64,000 nt of DNA from Branchiostoma belcheri (lineage: Eukaryota > Chordata > Leptocardii > Amphioxiformes > Branchiostomatidae), in assembly GCF_001625305.1 (NCBI RefSeq), contig NW_017802436.1:813251-877250 (forward strand), in the 5' to 3' direction. This document shows, piece by piece, positions 45,401 to 56,130 of the stretch. The number at the start of each line of letters is the position of its first letter. The first letter of the stretch is position 1. Below the pieces are notes generated by a model. It searched no databases and was not told the DNA's origin. It was given only the letters and a program-made list of their open reading frames with translations. The translations under genes were made by a program, and so were the position numbers.

Positions 45401-47090
45401 AACGCCGACGCCCAACAAGACTGCGAAGGAGGCTAATACTGTTCAGCCCAGCTTTAAACGTTTATTTCTTTAATTCGTCTTGAACATGATGATAAAATTA
45501 AATACTATTTCTGTGACCCCAGGAAGCGCTGCGCCTGTACCCATCTGTGCCGTTCTTTGCCAGGACCCTGTCTGAGGACTGTGTCATCGGTATGTTGCAA
45601 ACTTGTTTCCTCGGATCTTTAGAACAATCATTCATCATCACTGTACTGTTGGTACTAAGATAACACACAATGTATCTTGATAACACACAATGAGCTCAAA
45701 GTGTGTTATACTTTTTTTTTTACAAGTAACATGAGAATAACGAGAACCGGACAAGTTTTACCTCCACCATTCTTTGCCTTTTAGTCCAACATTTTGGAAC
45801 AGCTAGCTGTAACTATACATTGTACAATGTAGCCTTAACACTTATATGCTGTGTTCAAGGACCCTAATATCAACAATGCAAAGGATTTTGGCACCAGTAC
45901 TGTCAGTATGCCAATGTAACCTGCATTTGCATGTGGTGTTTTGACTCAATTTCAGGGAAAAGAAACTTTACTATCATGAAAGTTCATCTGTGTTGGTAGT
46001 TACATGTTTAAAGTTAAAACTTTTGATCCAACACAACAAAGTTCTCTCACCGAGAGCTTTTGACCAGTCACTCTGGCTTGTCACGTGGCTTCTTTGATGT
46101 GTGACGTCAACACTGGGTCGTAAGCTCTCGGTGAGAGAACTTCTTTGTGCTGGATCTAAAGTTTTAACTGTGAACATGTAACTACCAACACAGATGAACT
46201 TCATGATAGAAAAAAAACTTACATATTTCTGTGCTCCCAGGTGGCTACGAAGTACCGAAGGGAGTGACCGCCATCGTCCCCACCTACAACGTGCACCGTG
46301 ACCCCAACCACTGGCCAGACCCCGAGAAGTTTGACCCGGAGCGGTTCTTCCCCGAGAACGCAGCCGGACGCCACCCCTACGCCTACATACCCTTCTCAGC
46401 TGGATCTCGCAACTGCATCGGTGAGGAAATTAGACAAGAAGTGATCCAATTTTAAGAGTTTGCTTTCTCCACCCAACATACTGTACAAGTTTTTTGCCTT
46501 GAATTTTCCCTTTAGAACTGTAACTCTGTTTCTGCCATACTTCCTAAGCATTATTTTGACCACCGTCATAATCACCGTCATAACATCATAATCATCATCA
46601 TAATAATGAACCAGGTTGCCATTTAATTTTGATTTATTGAAATTGCAACAGTGCAATACACGCGGAACAGAGGCAGCTGTTGCTGGTATTTTGTCCCGCA
46701 CATAGAAATGAATACTGGACAGACAATACTCATTTTCACTTCAGTTGTGGGGAAAGTTGTGTAAAGTGCCTTTCCCAAGGGCACAAGATCAGTGACATGT
46801 CAGGAGTCTAGCCAGGGACCTCTTGCTTCCGAGTCGAGCACTCTGCCGCAGCCTGTACAGGTATTGTTCCTGATCATAACAATGTACAATTGAGATGCCA
46901 TCATAAAGTTTTTGTACCTTCTGTTCCAGGCCAGAGGTTTGCCCTGATGGAAGAGAAGACCATCCTGGCGTCCATTTTCCGCCGGTTCCGCATACAGACC
47001 ATGCAGCAGCGCGACGACCTCAAACCGCTGGGCGAGCTCATCCTGCGACCCGAGAGCGGGGTCAGGGTCAAACTCTTCCGCAGGGAGTGA
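36471..47090 (+). CDS. CYP4-family cytochrome P450 with five alternative second exons
   Basis: Exons: 36471-36642; one of five alternatives for position 2 (listed separately); 41507-41592; 42003-42196; 42657-42726; 43190-43316; 44060-44269; 44846-45016; 45523-45589; 46241-46420; 46930-47090. All phases match. With the exon at 39564-39682 the CDS is 1557 nt, 518 residues, the usual CYP4 length. The N-terminal TM anchor is [18 protein letters not shown], followed by the hinge [14 protein letters not shown]. The I-helix is [11 protein letters not shown], the K-helix E-x-x-R is EALR (start of exon 9), the PERF region is FDPERFFPE and the heme-binding loop is [11 protein letters not shown]. The family performs NADPH-dependent omega-hydroxylation of fatty acids and eicosanoids in the ER. 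Wording such as TLCALDIIC and WLGTGLLT is closest, by recollection, to CYP4V/CYP4F. The catalytic parts are constant; only the stretch between the membrane hinge and the B region varies. Confidence 0.93.
37862..38025. repeat. Inverted repeat around an 81-base assembly gap
   Basis: Left of the gap is aggtagcctcctttccaggc gttccgggat; right of it is atcccggaac gcctgaacaggaggctac, the reverse complement with small differences. The N run is 37909-37989. The gap is probably the unassembled loop of a fold-back element. Confidence 0.85.
38600..38718 (+). CDS. P450 alternative exon 2a
   Basis: Acceptor gggacag, donor gag/gtaacc, 119 nt. It encodes [17 protein letters not shown] and then [20 protein letters not shown] plus E, using the G from exon 1 to complete Asp. 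Start phase, end phase and the RLWLG...PET framework match the other four copies. It lies about 600 bases after the assembly gap. Confidence 0.85.
39057..39172 (+). CDS. P450 alternative exon 2b
   Basis: Acceptor ttcacag, donor gag/gtaatg, 116 nt. It encodes [20 protein letters not shown] and then [19 protein letters not shown]. It shares the phase of exons 2a, 2c and 2e. A perfect X-box-like word (39301-39314) lies 129 bases downstream. Confidence 0.88.
39564..39682 (+). CDS. P450 alternative exon 2c
   Basis: Acceptor cttgcag, donor gag/gtaaca, 119 nt. It encodes [20 protein letters not shown] and then [20 protein letters not shown]. It is the copy whose wording is closest to typical CYP4 sequence and may be the ancestral or default form. 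An X-box-like palindrome (39808-39821) lies 126 bases downstream. Confidence 0.9.
40090..40208 (+). pseudogene. P450 alternative exon 2d, last codon is stop
   Basis: Acceptor ttttgcag, donor tag/gtataa, 119 nt. It encodes [20 protein letters not shown] and then [19 protein letters not shown] and TAG where the other copies have GAG. The reading frame is otherwise intact, so one G-to-T change has disabled it, or it acts as a poison exon. The first codon is Ala instead of Asp. Confidence 0.82.
40453..40565 (+). CDS. P450 alternative exon 2e
   Basis: Acceptor ttttgcag, donor gag/gtacat, 113 nt. It encodes [20 protein letters not shown] and then [18 protein letters not shown]. It is closest to exon 2d, consistent with the two being the youngest duplicates. 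Inclusion would give a 516-residue enzyme. Confidence 0.88.
42197..42600. repeat. (GTGA)n array containing a partial copy of P450 exon 4
   Basis: The gtgagtga repeat begins in the donor site of exon 4. Inside it, 42285-42372 repeats the last 88 bases of the exon ([15 protein letters not shown], then [14 protein letters not shown]) with its donor. The partial copy has no polypyrimidine tract or acceptor of its own, so it is not expected to be spliced as an exon. Confidence 0.9.
42885..43080 (-). repeat. Dispersed repeat, copy in P450 intron
   Basis: ggtcaatgacctgaaccaga, tgttgggttacatcatgttg and gcaatttta..ggag..actcctgtc are the reverse complement of 56930-57150. A short part is also present at about 4003-4045. 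Confidence 0.75.
43395..43660. mobile_element. Imperfect fold-back element in P450 intron 6
   Basis: The left arm has ctctttttacacaaccaag, ttcacagctgacattt and ggttcacattgc. The right arm has their complements caatgtgaaccagtcagaat, tgtcggctgtgaataaaaca and cttggttgtgtaaaaagagt. The right end also occurs near 56640, so the family is dispersed. Confidence 0.8.
43685..44025. repeat. Minisatellite, about 100-bp units
   Basis: Units contain gtgtctgag, gttctggataaagcagggtt and aaatcagtgagtgttctaga, in about three to four diverged copies just before the acceptor of exon 7. Confidence 0.8.
45974..46206. mobile_element. Fold-back element in P450 intron 9
   Basis: Ends are tcatgaaagttcatctgtgttggtag (start) and ctaccaacacagatgaacttcatga (end). 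Inner arms are agttctctcaccgagagctt and aagctctcggtgagagaact. The shared terminus (ccaacacagatgaactt) links it to the elements at 27912, 47130 and 62222 although the inner arms differ. Confidence 0.88.
46745..46862. repeat. SINE-like fragment
   Basis: The wording aagtgcctttcccaagggca followed by gacatg..agg, gggacctcttgcttccgagt and cgagcactctgccgcagcc resembles the conserved B-box-bearing core of SINE-type repeats common in marine animals, as I recall. No complete tRNA fold is claimed. Confidence 0.5.
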
Positions 47091-47129
47091 GGGGTGAAGG
47101 GTCGAAGGTCAAGGACCAAAGTTCAGCAG

Positions 47130-47400
47130 AAATGCTGTGGTCAAATATGAAACTTTGTTGACATAACAAAAGTACATTGACTTTCATTATGAAATAAAGA
47201 CTAAGCTTTAACTTCCAACACTTAGATACAGAATTGGGACTTAGATCAAGTTCCAAGAGTAGATGGGTCCATTCCGTGAACAAGGTTGATGGAGTCAACC
47301 GAAAATTTGGGGTAAGTCCCAATTCTGTATCTAAGTGTTGGAAGTTAAAGCTTAGTCTTTATTTCATAATGATTTGTACCAGCACAGATGAACTTTCATG
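47130..47400. mobile_element. Fold-back element downstream of P450
   Basis: Arms of about 70 bp: tcattatgaaataaagacta, agctttaacttccaacactt, agatacagaattgggactta pair with aagtcccaattctgtatcta and agtgttggaagttaaagctt. The right end is ccagcacagatgaactttca. It lies in the likely P450 3' UTR. Confidence 0.88.
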
Positions 47401-49502
47401 CTACATTGACTTTAGTAAGATCCTTCGCTACATGTAAACATACAGACAGAATCGTGGGTACAACAAAATTGACCTACATACAAAACCATAGATGAATCAA
47501 CTTACACTACTACTTGATCTAAATATTCTTTGATATTCACATACAGAAAGCGATCATATAATAGTACCATCAGCGAATGGTTGCAGAAAGATTGGAATGG
47601 CTCTTTCAGTTTGGATGGATTTTTTTTGGCTTTGTTTTGATCTTTAGTTAGAATTATTTTCTTTTTGCCTTGGTGAATGTAAAAGCACATGAAAAACATG
47701 GTGTATCATCATGTTCAAAATTATGTGCCAGTAACATTATGGAAATGTTACATTATTGAATGTGAAAGCTAGAAGTGATGTTGACAGTGTTTAAAAATCA
47801 AGTGGATGTAAATAATTGTATACTAGTAGTTGCTGCTTGGGTGTTGACAGCCACAGCACAAGTATGGCTAGTAATCTACAATCATGTAAATCTTAAAGCA
47901 CCCAGTATGATGATAATGTGGTCTGGCTGTGAAGAAAGGACTTAAAAAAGGCTCATAATTATTACAATCAAGTAGCAACAAAAAAGCTTGCTTTGGCAAA
48001 TTGCTTTAAATGCTATTAATATGTTGATGTATTTTCATTGTTCTGCATTGTATTATTACAATGAACATTCAGTCACTCTTTAAAGTGCTTTAGAAAATAA
48101 CATGTAGCTGGGTACAATTGGGTGGAAAATAAAAAGGTTTGATTGTCTGGCTACTGTAAGGCAAAATATGAACTGACCAGTACTTTTCTTGTTACAGCAC
48201 TACACTCAGTAACAGTCAGTGTGATTGTAGCTCCATGGTGAATAAATTCAGTCTTAATACAACTAGTTGTTTGTTTCGCATATTATATTAAATAGTATTG
48301 AGTAACGTAAGTATACAGGCTGTATATGATTGGTGGTAAAGTTTGAACCACTCACACTGAGGACACTTCTAGATAGTCCATCCGTATCCATCCCGAACCG
48401 TGCCTGGGAAGTAGGGTCTTTGTAATTTTTTTTATACGCCGAAACTATCCAAAACCTGCATGAAACTAATCCAAACCAACTCAGGAATAGAACTAGCTTA
48501 GATAGTAGCACAGTCTGGATACGGCAGGCCCCACAGGACTTTCTTTTACCCTCGTAACATCGTAACCCTCGCAGCCTTCGGTGTAACGCACCGGCCAGCC
48601 AGCTAAGCTCTGTGCTTGTTGACACACACTCCAACTAAAAGCAGGGTGGTTTGACATTTTGACTGGTAGCATACTTAACGTGTCGTATTGCGGCCCACTT
48701 AACGTCAACTGTACTCGTCAATCAAATGCCAAGTTCATGTTACCCACGGACGTGGGGACCATCACACTTGCAAACGGGCATTGAACACTTCATTACACTT
48801 GACACTTTGCATTTGAGAGTGATTTAGAATCTCTTTTCGCGGTAACTTCTGAAGACAAATATAACAATTAAAAAAAAGCTTCGCTTGTGACATTGACGAC
48901 TGATAGTGCTGAGAAGTCCTAGTTTGCGGCCCTGGGATAGCCAGCTGTTAGATTTCTTGAGGTTGCCTAATGCTGGAAATTTCAATACGTAGCCACGTTC
49001 ATAGAGTCATAGTTTTAACGTTTCACAATTCTATGTATAGATACATTGAAAATTGGACAAATGTCTGAAGCAACACTCGTATTCCAAAGTTTATTTCCCT
49101 CATTTTGTAACTCAGATTTTGTAACTCAAACTCTTTCTTGAGTTTTCAAAAAGACAATTACTGAGATAAGAGTAGCAAATCGTTCAGAAATTAGGTTGAG
49201 AGCAAACCTATAAAGCCGATTATACCTCTCAACCATCCACTTTACGATGTACCATAATGACGCCAAATGATAAGAAATCACGTTTTGTTAAGTACATGAA
49301 CCATACTGCTCGTACGTTGCATAGCACCGCCCCACTTAGTGTCGATGTTTTTAGGGCTGGGATCACCAGACACGCCCAACTCGCTGTAAATCTGCCATAC
49401 AGAACAAAGAGGTTGACTTACATGACCGCAACATCACTCAGCAATAGTTGTCAGAACCGTCTGGCCTTGTGACACGAGTGTAAAGTTCAACCCTACTTAA
49501 AA
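47401..49502. other. Gene-free stretch, probable P450 3' UTR then spacer
   Basis: AT-rich DNA to about 48260 with possible polyadenylation words (aataaa at about 48128 and 48241) may be 3' UTR. From 48280 to 49500 only unsupported short frames are seen. Confidence 0.4.
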
Positions 49503-49890
49503 TCTGGTGTGTTGCGCCGAAGGGCGGTTATACCGGCTAGCGCTATACGGATACATACAGAAGCTGGTGTGTTGCGCCGAAGGACGGTTATACCGGCTAT
49601 ACAGATACATACAGAAGCTGGTGTGTTGCGCCGAAGGGCGGTTATACAGGCTACACGGATACAGAAGCTGGTGTGTTGCGCCGAAGGGTGGTTATACCGG
49701 CTATACGGACGGATACAGAATCTGGTGTGTTGCGCCGAAGGGTGGTTATACCGGCTATACGGATACATACAGAAGCTGGTGTGTTACACCGAAGGGCAGT
49801 TATACCGGCTATACAGATACTGAAGCTGGCGTGTTGCACCGAAGGGCGGTTTATATACAGACTATACAGATACTGAAGCTGGTGTTGTGT
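49503..49890 (+). repeat. LINE-tail minisatellite, about 55-bp x 7
   Basis: The unit reads gaagctggtgtgttgcgccg, aagggcggttataccggcta, tacggatacatacag, with spacings of about 51-60 bases. It is the same sequence as the 3' tail of the LINE at 27393-27450. The last units are degenerate and end about 16 bases before the C1q start codon. Confidence 0.93.
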
Positions 49891-49905
49891 TCTGAGAGCC
49901 TCCAA

Positions 49906-52844
49906 ATGGCACCCTGGACGCTCCGAACTGTGCTCGTATGTGCTGTTTTGGGTATGTAGTAATTTCTTTCTCAATAATAGTAAATCCTTAGTCATTACTA
50001 AAGACAATGCTGGTGGCATTAATATTCACTTTACCTCGCTAGGCATAACTGTTAAGTTTCAGGTTGCTCCTGATGTTATGATAGTCAAGACTATCGTTGG
50101 AATAGAGACATTACCCAGGCCAATTTGTGCAACTGAGCATTTATTTCATCTACTGAGCTAGTTGAAGATGTACACTGTAAATACCTTCGACGCATTTGCT
50201 GCACCAAGCTGGGCCTGGAGCTACAGGGTTGGTATAGATTTTATATTTATCATATGTAGACTGCTTGACTGTATACAGGTACTAAGGTTTTTCAACTGGG
50301 ATATTGTCATTGGCCTCCTACGATCCAGATAAAAGCATACTTGGGTGACTGAAAATAGCAATCGTTCAGCTGAATAACATGAACTTCTGAACTCTTTCAC
50401 TGGCAGTCATGCACAACTTGTGGAGGTGTTTGTAAATAATAATGTGCATTGTGGATATTGTTTGTAATATGGGCCATTAGCCCGAGACAAAGAAAAAAAA
50501 TTAAATAATTGTACCTCTTTCAAACTTTATGTGAACAACATCCATTCAAACGATATGGCCGTCCAAAATAGACATGCTCGGCCTATTGATTTAGGCAACG
50601 AAACAACTTTAGGGGTAACGCAGAACGTATCGTCTTCCATCGTTGCTATGGAGTTTGAAAGAGAGCTCACATACATGCACAATGGGTGGAGGGCTATTAT
50701 GCTGCTTCTGAAGAGCTTTACAGGCACCATAAACACTTGAGATCAGCGATAATCAGGGGGAATTGTTCCACTTCCAGTACTACCTTCATGATACAACCAC
50801 TCGACCAGAGAATAAAAACAAACATGTAGAGAGTAACATATCGTCTCTGTTTTTAAAGTTGGGCAGAAGCCATTAAGACCACCTTCTGATAATTGATAGA
50901 GTGACATCTTCATTTTCCAGCTGCAGCAGTTGGAACAGTCCGCTGCTCGACAGGCTGCAGTTGTACGCAGGAGAAGGTGAGTCGTCCGATTTGAAGACGC
51001 AAAATTGTTAGAAAATAACTAGAAAAAGACGTGGAATCTTGATGTTAAAGTGCAGTTTTGACGCAATTTTTCAATGTCGAGTGGCAACTACAAATACTGT
51101 AAGAACATACCTCGATAAGGAAGTACAACAATGAGTCAAACATCACATCTACTTGATGTGAAAAAGGGAGTTTCTTATTTACTGGCCCAAATAATGTGAT
51201 AATAAAACCAGATCTGGAAATTTTCATCTGGCCTTTGTGTTAAAGGTTCATGACTTTATTCACTTCAGCGATCACTTTAAAAACGAAAAAAAAAAACGTT
51301 CTCCTGCTACTAAGCCCAACCCATTAATCGATAGGAATACTCAAAAGTTACGCCTCATGTTTTTCACATAGCACGCTTGAACTTTGTTCTAGGTTTCTAT
51401 TTAAAGACAACAGCATGATGATGTGATCCAAAAAATGAAAATGACGCCTGAACTCTCCAGGTTGCCTTCACGCTGACTCGCTCGACCGACGAAGGCAGAA
51501 TCACCGGCTACAATGACGACCTGATCGTGACGTATGACCACGTCATCACTGACGTAGGAGGCAGCTTCTCGGGCCTAAAGAACCCCTCTGTCTTCACGTG
51601 CAAGGTGCCTGGCGTCTACATGTTCAGGTAAGGGTCATCACGTGCAAGGTGCCTGGCGTCTACATGTTCAGGTAAGGTTCATCACGTGCAAGGTGCCTGG
51701 CGTCTACATGTTCAGGTAAGGTTCATCACGTGCAAGGTGCCTGGCGTCTACATGTTCAGGTAAGGTTCATCACGTGCAAGGTGCCTGGCGTCTACATGTT
51801 CAGGTAAGGTTCATCACGTGCAAGGTGCCTGGCGTCTACATGTTCAGGTAAAGCGACATCAATTTGCTGCTTTACTGCAAAATTCTGAAAGAGGGCGTCA
51901 CAAAGATAGCCTGGGTACCATCCTACTTGTTTGCCGGGGCTCCCACACTCGCTTCCCTAACAAGTACTTCTTAGGGAAGCGAGTGTGGGAGCCCCGGCAT
52001 ACAAGTAGGATGGTACCCAGGCTATCACAAACACAGAAAACTGGAGCAAAAACATGCCTGAAACTGTGTGCACCCAGGTACAAACTATCCTCTTAGACTC
52101 TGTCTTTTCATGTCGACAGAGTGTTTTCATGTTGAGAGTCCAATCTAGTGTCATTTTCAGATCTGAGAAACAGGAAATTAAATTTGTGTAGCCTATAGCT
52201 AAGGCGGTCGGAAAACTTCAAAATCAAGGGTGACAGATGCACTTATTCAAACATTGATCTCCAAACAATATCGTCGTTGCACTTCAATGACGGTAGTAAG
52301 AAAAGGTATACTAGTATTGACGTCTGACCGTTTCCAAAATAATATCAAGTTGCTTGAGTAACTGTTTTTTGGCGTATTATTATTGATTTTTTGTTTGTTT
52401 AGTTTTACAGCTCTGGCGCAGAAGCATCACTCTGCCTACATCAAGCTTCTGAAGAACGGACAGTTTCAGGTAATCCCAAAATTGCGTATCTCATAATTTT
52501 TTATGTTATATGTATGCTACACGTATGTATATCTTATTTAAGATGTGTATGTGTATGCTACATGTATGTAATGTAAGACTCCAGGAAGAGTAGTGAAGGA
52601 TGTATATTTATATATGTACTATCACTATGATATACAATAAACGTATTTCCGTATTGTGTTTCAGACGGCGTTGTGGGCGGGGCGTGTCCAGGGTAACCAT
52701 GGCAGCGGCTCCAGCACAGCCGTACTGCACCTGCGCAGAGGGGACAGGGTGTGGCTGGCCATCGGGTCGCCTGGATACTACGCGTTGCATAGCAACGAGA
52801 ACCGCTTCGCCACATTCACCGGCGTTCTGTTGTACCCCGACTAA
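49906..52844 (+). CDS. Secreted C1q-domain protein, 171 aa
   Basis: Five exons: 49906-49951, 50921-50976, 51461-51627, 52403-52469, 52665-52844. Phases agree and the sum is 516 nt. Signal peptide: MAPWTLRTVLVCAVLAAAVG (1-20). A short Cys-rich linker (RCSTGCSCTQEK) leads into a globular C1q/TNF-like domain at about 35-171: VAFTLTRST, ITDVGGSFSG, VFTCKVPGVYMFSF, HHSAYIKLLKNG, VLHLRRGDRVWLAI and a C-terminal FATFTGVLLYPD. There is no collagen segment, so it is a ghC1q-type secreted protein; such proteins form trimers and often act as pattern-recognition lectin-like factors or secreted signals. The ligand is unknown. The acceptor for exon 4 is taken as gtttag at 52402 because it alone keeps the frame and gives the YMFSF beta strand. 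Confidence 0.9.
51584..51847 (+). repeat. 44-bp tandem repeat copying exon 3 end and donor
   Basis: The word catcacgtgcaaggtgcctg plus gcgtctacatgttcag/gtaag is repeated so that identical donor sites fall at 51627, 51671, 51715, 51759, 51803 and 51847. Reading past the first donor meets TAA at once (agg taa), so only the first donor keeps the protein. Confidence 0.95.
51907..52024. mobile_element. Near-perfect fold-back element
   Basis: Arms of about 53 bp, from tagcctgggtaccatcctac through cactcgcttccctaa to their complement, with a loop of about 9 bases. It lies in intron 3 of the C1q gene. The terminus matches 31583-31806. Confidence 0.93.
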
Positions 52845-54806
52845 GGCCATGGTGATTTTATTATAAGGATGACATCCTCTGGGAACCCCAAAACTGATGC
52901 GAGCGTGCGAATAAAAATAATTTGGCAAAAACAAAAGTTTTATTCATTATGAAATCTACGTGGTTATGAAGGTTGAACAAATGACAGAGTATGGTATAGC
53001 AAATAATCTACTGTTCAAATTCATTTCTTTACATTTTCGTCTTTTTCGTTTGATTTTGGCATTCTACGACAATGGTATCGTTTTCCTATATTTTTTGCAA
53101 CTAAAGGTATATATTTGCTCATTTCGTACGACTGTTTTGTACGAATTTTGTACGTATGGTTGAATTTTTTTTTGGAAACGGCCGAAAATTCATGCACGCC
53201 CGGCTGTCATCCATATAGTTAAATAAAGATGGCCTAACTCGGGTACCCATGCACACTCGGCACCGTTGGGGACAGCAGGTTTATGAAACAGGATTTTTTT
53301 CTGTAAATTTAAGTTTCATTTGCACCCAGAGATGATAATTTATAATCCATGCACACTGAGCACCATTATTAAGTAAACTGCAACTTTACTACTGGCCTTC
53401 TGTGCTTATTTCTGTTGGAGACAGCAAGTGTTTTTTTAATGAAAAGTAAATCTTAGTTTTATTTGCACCCACAGATGATTTTTAAAAAGAGAGAAGAAGC
53501 CATTAGAACTTGGATCGACACTACTTTAGCATTTTATACCTTACACCTGATGTTAGCCTTTTATTATTGCTGTAACGTCTTTCTAGTATACATTGTACAT
53601 CTATCCCCCGGGGAATGAACATGCAATAAAAGGATTCATATAAACCATGCACATTCAGCACCTTAAGTTGAACAGTGAAAGACTGTATGCACTACAACGC
53701 CAAATGTCAAATGAGAAGTCGTTGGGAAACAAAATAAACAGTTGAACTCTGCTATACACTCAAGTAATTATATTAATAAAGGTAATACTATATAGTTATA
53801 TGATCCAATGCTAAATATATAAGCGTATTTATGTTGCATAATACAAGCAAATTCGCATCCAAATTAAATCATACAAAAAACAAATTGTGGCTTTAACATC
53901 CAGCAAACTAAGCTGAACCAGCCTCCACTGTACCAGGCACAGTCCCTGAAGTTTGGGTTTCCAAGAGGCTGGACAGCTGAGAAAATGACCCTGACTACCA
54001 CACCCCGAGTAAGCTAGATGTTCTTCCATGTTAAATGAAAAAAAATGAAATGAATAAAAGTGATGCGTTGTTCTTTGCTCTATCGCCAGCCATCTCTGAC
54101 TTAAAATATTTAAACGGCCTGTTAGCGTCAATGTTATTGGTCTGGACTGATAACCGTATTATTAGAAATTGTAGACGCAGCATGAAGTCCTACGCTAAAA
54201 AGGGTCAAACGTAGGATGCAAATAAAGAGCACCACATTGCTCTATATACTAGCTTAGTGTGCCAGTTGATGTTCCGGAGAATGTGCATGATCATATGAGG
54301 CATAGAAAATACACACTAAGTGACTTACTAAGTCTTCCTCTCTACCAGCACTTAACTAGCGCCACAACAATTTGGCACGAACATAGAATGACATTGTGCT
54401 GCAACGACAAGAAAGCGGGAAAAGTACGAAAGACCTTTTTTCAGGAAAATCAAGCAGACAAAACAACGGCACTACCGATCGCACACCACAATCACGCCAG
54501 CTCAAATGCCTGGAGTTTACAAACGGTCGACGCTTTCTCAGACAACGCTACATATTCATCCGCAGTAGTGCCGTTTGGCGGGAAATAATTGTCTAAGAAT
54601 TTGGGTCTTTAATCTTTCTAATTCCATAGTGGGAACACACTACATTAGATAGAATGTGAAAATGAATAGGAAACTTTGGATAGTTCATACATGAAAGTTG
54701 TATTAAATGCAGGTAGAAAGTTAGGGACTACTTTCTGTCGGCACATGGCGATTGTGTGCTCAGAGCAGTGATACGGTAGACCGTCGCGTTCCTTTGCCAG
54801 GTGTAG
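52845..54806. other. C1q 3' flank and gene-free stretch
   Basis: A polyadenylation word (aataaa at about 52910) follows the C1q stop. 53230-53680 holds three to four spaced copies of catgcacactcggcacc. A 109-residue open frame at 54259-54588 has no recognisable domain or splice context. Confidence 0.45.
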
Positions 54807-55000
54807 CTAGTCTCTACCAGACTAACTACGCTGGCTATATATAGGAGAATATTTGCCAGGGGAGTTTGGCCGCCTTGTAGGTTTGACTGGCCGCACAGGG
54901 AAAGAAACTACCTCCCCGCGGCCGGACTCCCTTGGCCAATTTTACTCTCTTTTTTGCCGACATCTACGATCCGTATTCCCATAGGAAGGCCTGGTGGAGG
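54807..55000 (-). mobile_element. 194-bp dispersed element, copy 2
   Basis: Reverse-complement partner of 854-1047, with the same length and about 90 percent alike by eye. Both ends coincide, which defines the element borders. Confidence 0.75.
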
Positions 55001-55846
55001 ATAGAACTAAACGCAAGTAGTGGTCGGTCCCAGCGAATTTACTGTGAAACGTAGCCGGCCTTACTAAACTATAGTCTGTAAGTGTGACCTGAACATCCCC
55101 ATGTAGCTTGTATAATTTCTCTTCCACTGTTTAAATACCTGTCTTTACATGTAGGTGTAGGGTCACAGTGCTGTTGGAGATTAGGAAGTTCTAAGCATTT
55201 CTTTTTCTTTTTTTCCCAACCTTTATTTAACTTTAAAAGACATACAGAAAGTAACAGTCAACTCTTCGGCCTGAGCCGAAAGCGAAAACATTTATTTGTT
55301 TTATTTTGCATTATTATATAAAGAGTAGTAAATGAGCATTGAAGGTAACAAAATAGTTTAGTATGAGCACAACAAACCAAGATATGTGGGGAGTGTAAAA
55401 AGCCTTCATGGTTTGTCCACCGACATTTCGAAAGACATTCAGTTTCTGTTGTATATGGGACGTCTCTTTCAAGTATTACTTTCCATATATTAGCAGCACA
55501 CTGAGAACGTTGCTTCTATAGATTTGAATACAGGAATCCTATAAGTGATGCACCACCTTTACTTATAGAATCAAAGGTGATGAGGGCAGACCTTTTTACT
55601 GCCTTCAGGTGATGTTCGTGCCCTCGCGTGCGAGTCTTGTTTTTCACGTACTGGATATTCCCTCTGAGAGCGTGATCTGAATGGGGATGCTGGGAATGTT
55701 TTCTAGTGGAAATAATCCCCTAACAAATTTGGGGCGGAGGATCGTAATGCTTGTCGTATAGATGTAGAAATCGCAACACTCCATTTTGTATACAAAACTT
55801 TTATTGAATATACTTCTAGATCTAATTGAGTGATGTTTACGTCCTT

Positions 55847-56130
55847 CAGGCCACACCAATTTAATTTGTTGGTTCTCGGATTCGCCTCTTTATTTTTATC
55901 TGATTTGCCAAAAAAAAAATCTGTTTCTGAATCAACTCAAAACTGCTCATATTTTCCTACTTTTTACATATTTTCTATCTATCAATGCAGTGGTTTGATT
56001 AAAAGTTCAAAATTCATTGTTTAAATATCAACCCAGCCTTTTGTGTTGACTTCATGGCTCCTATCGTAGCATCTGGGGCTACAATAGGATGCCTGGACCT
56101 GTTTTTATTTTATTTTGCCCTGTCGCCTCA
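55847..56130 (+). repeat. Dispersed repeat (ggccacnccaatttaattt family)
   Basis: ggccacaccaatttaatttg, the ttaaaagttcaaaattcatt phrase and aataggatgcctggacctg match the copy at 18595-18860. A short third copy is at about 56515-56610, where the end is inverted (aggcatcctatgatag), so the last one may itself fold back. Confidence 0.75.

Noticed and set aside
46745..46862. Possible tRNA gene
   Set aside because: A B-box-like word is present but no full cloverleaf can be drawn; a SINE-like fragment is more likely.
49503..49890. Spaced repeats considered as a CRISPR array
   Set aside because: Units are contiguous and diverged without unique spacers, and the DNA is clearly metazoan.
49507..50019. 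Several open frames in both directions across 49.5-50.0 kb
   Set aside because: They are readings of the LINE-tail minisatellite, not genes.
51671..51847. Downstream C1q donors as true alternative exon ends
   Set aside because: Any extension past 51627 reads agg taa immediately, so the products would be truncated; kept only as an observation on splice-site choice.
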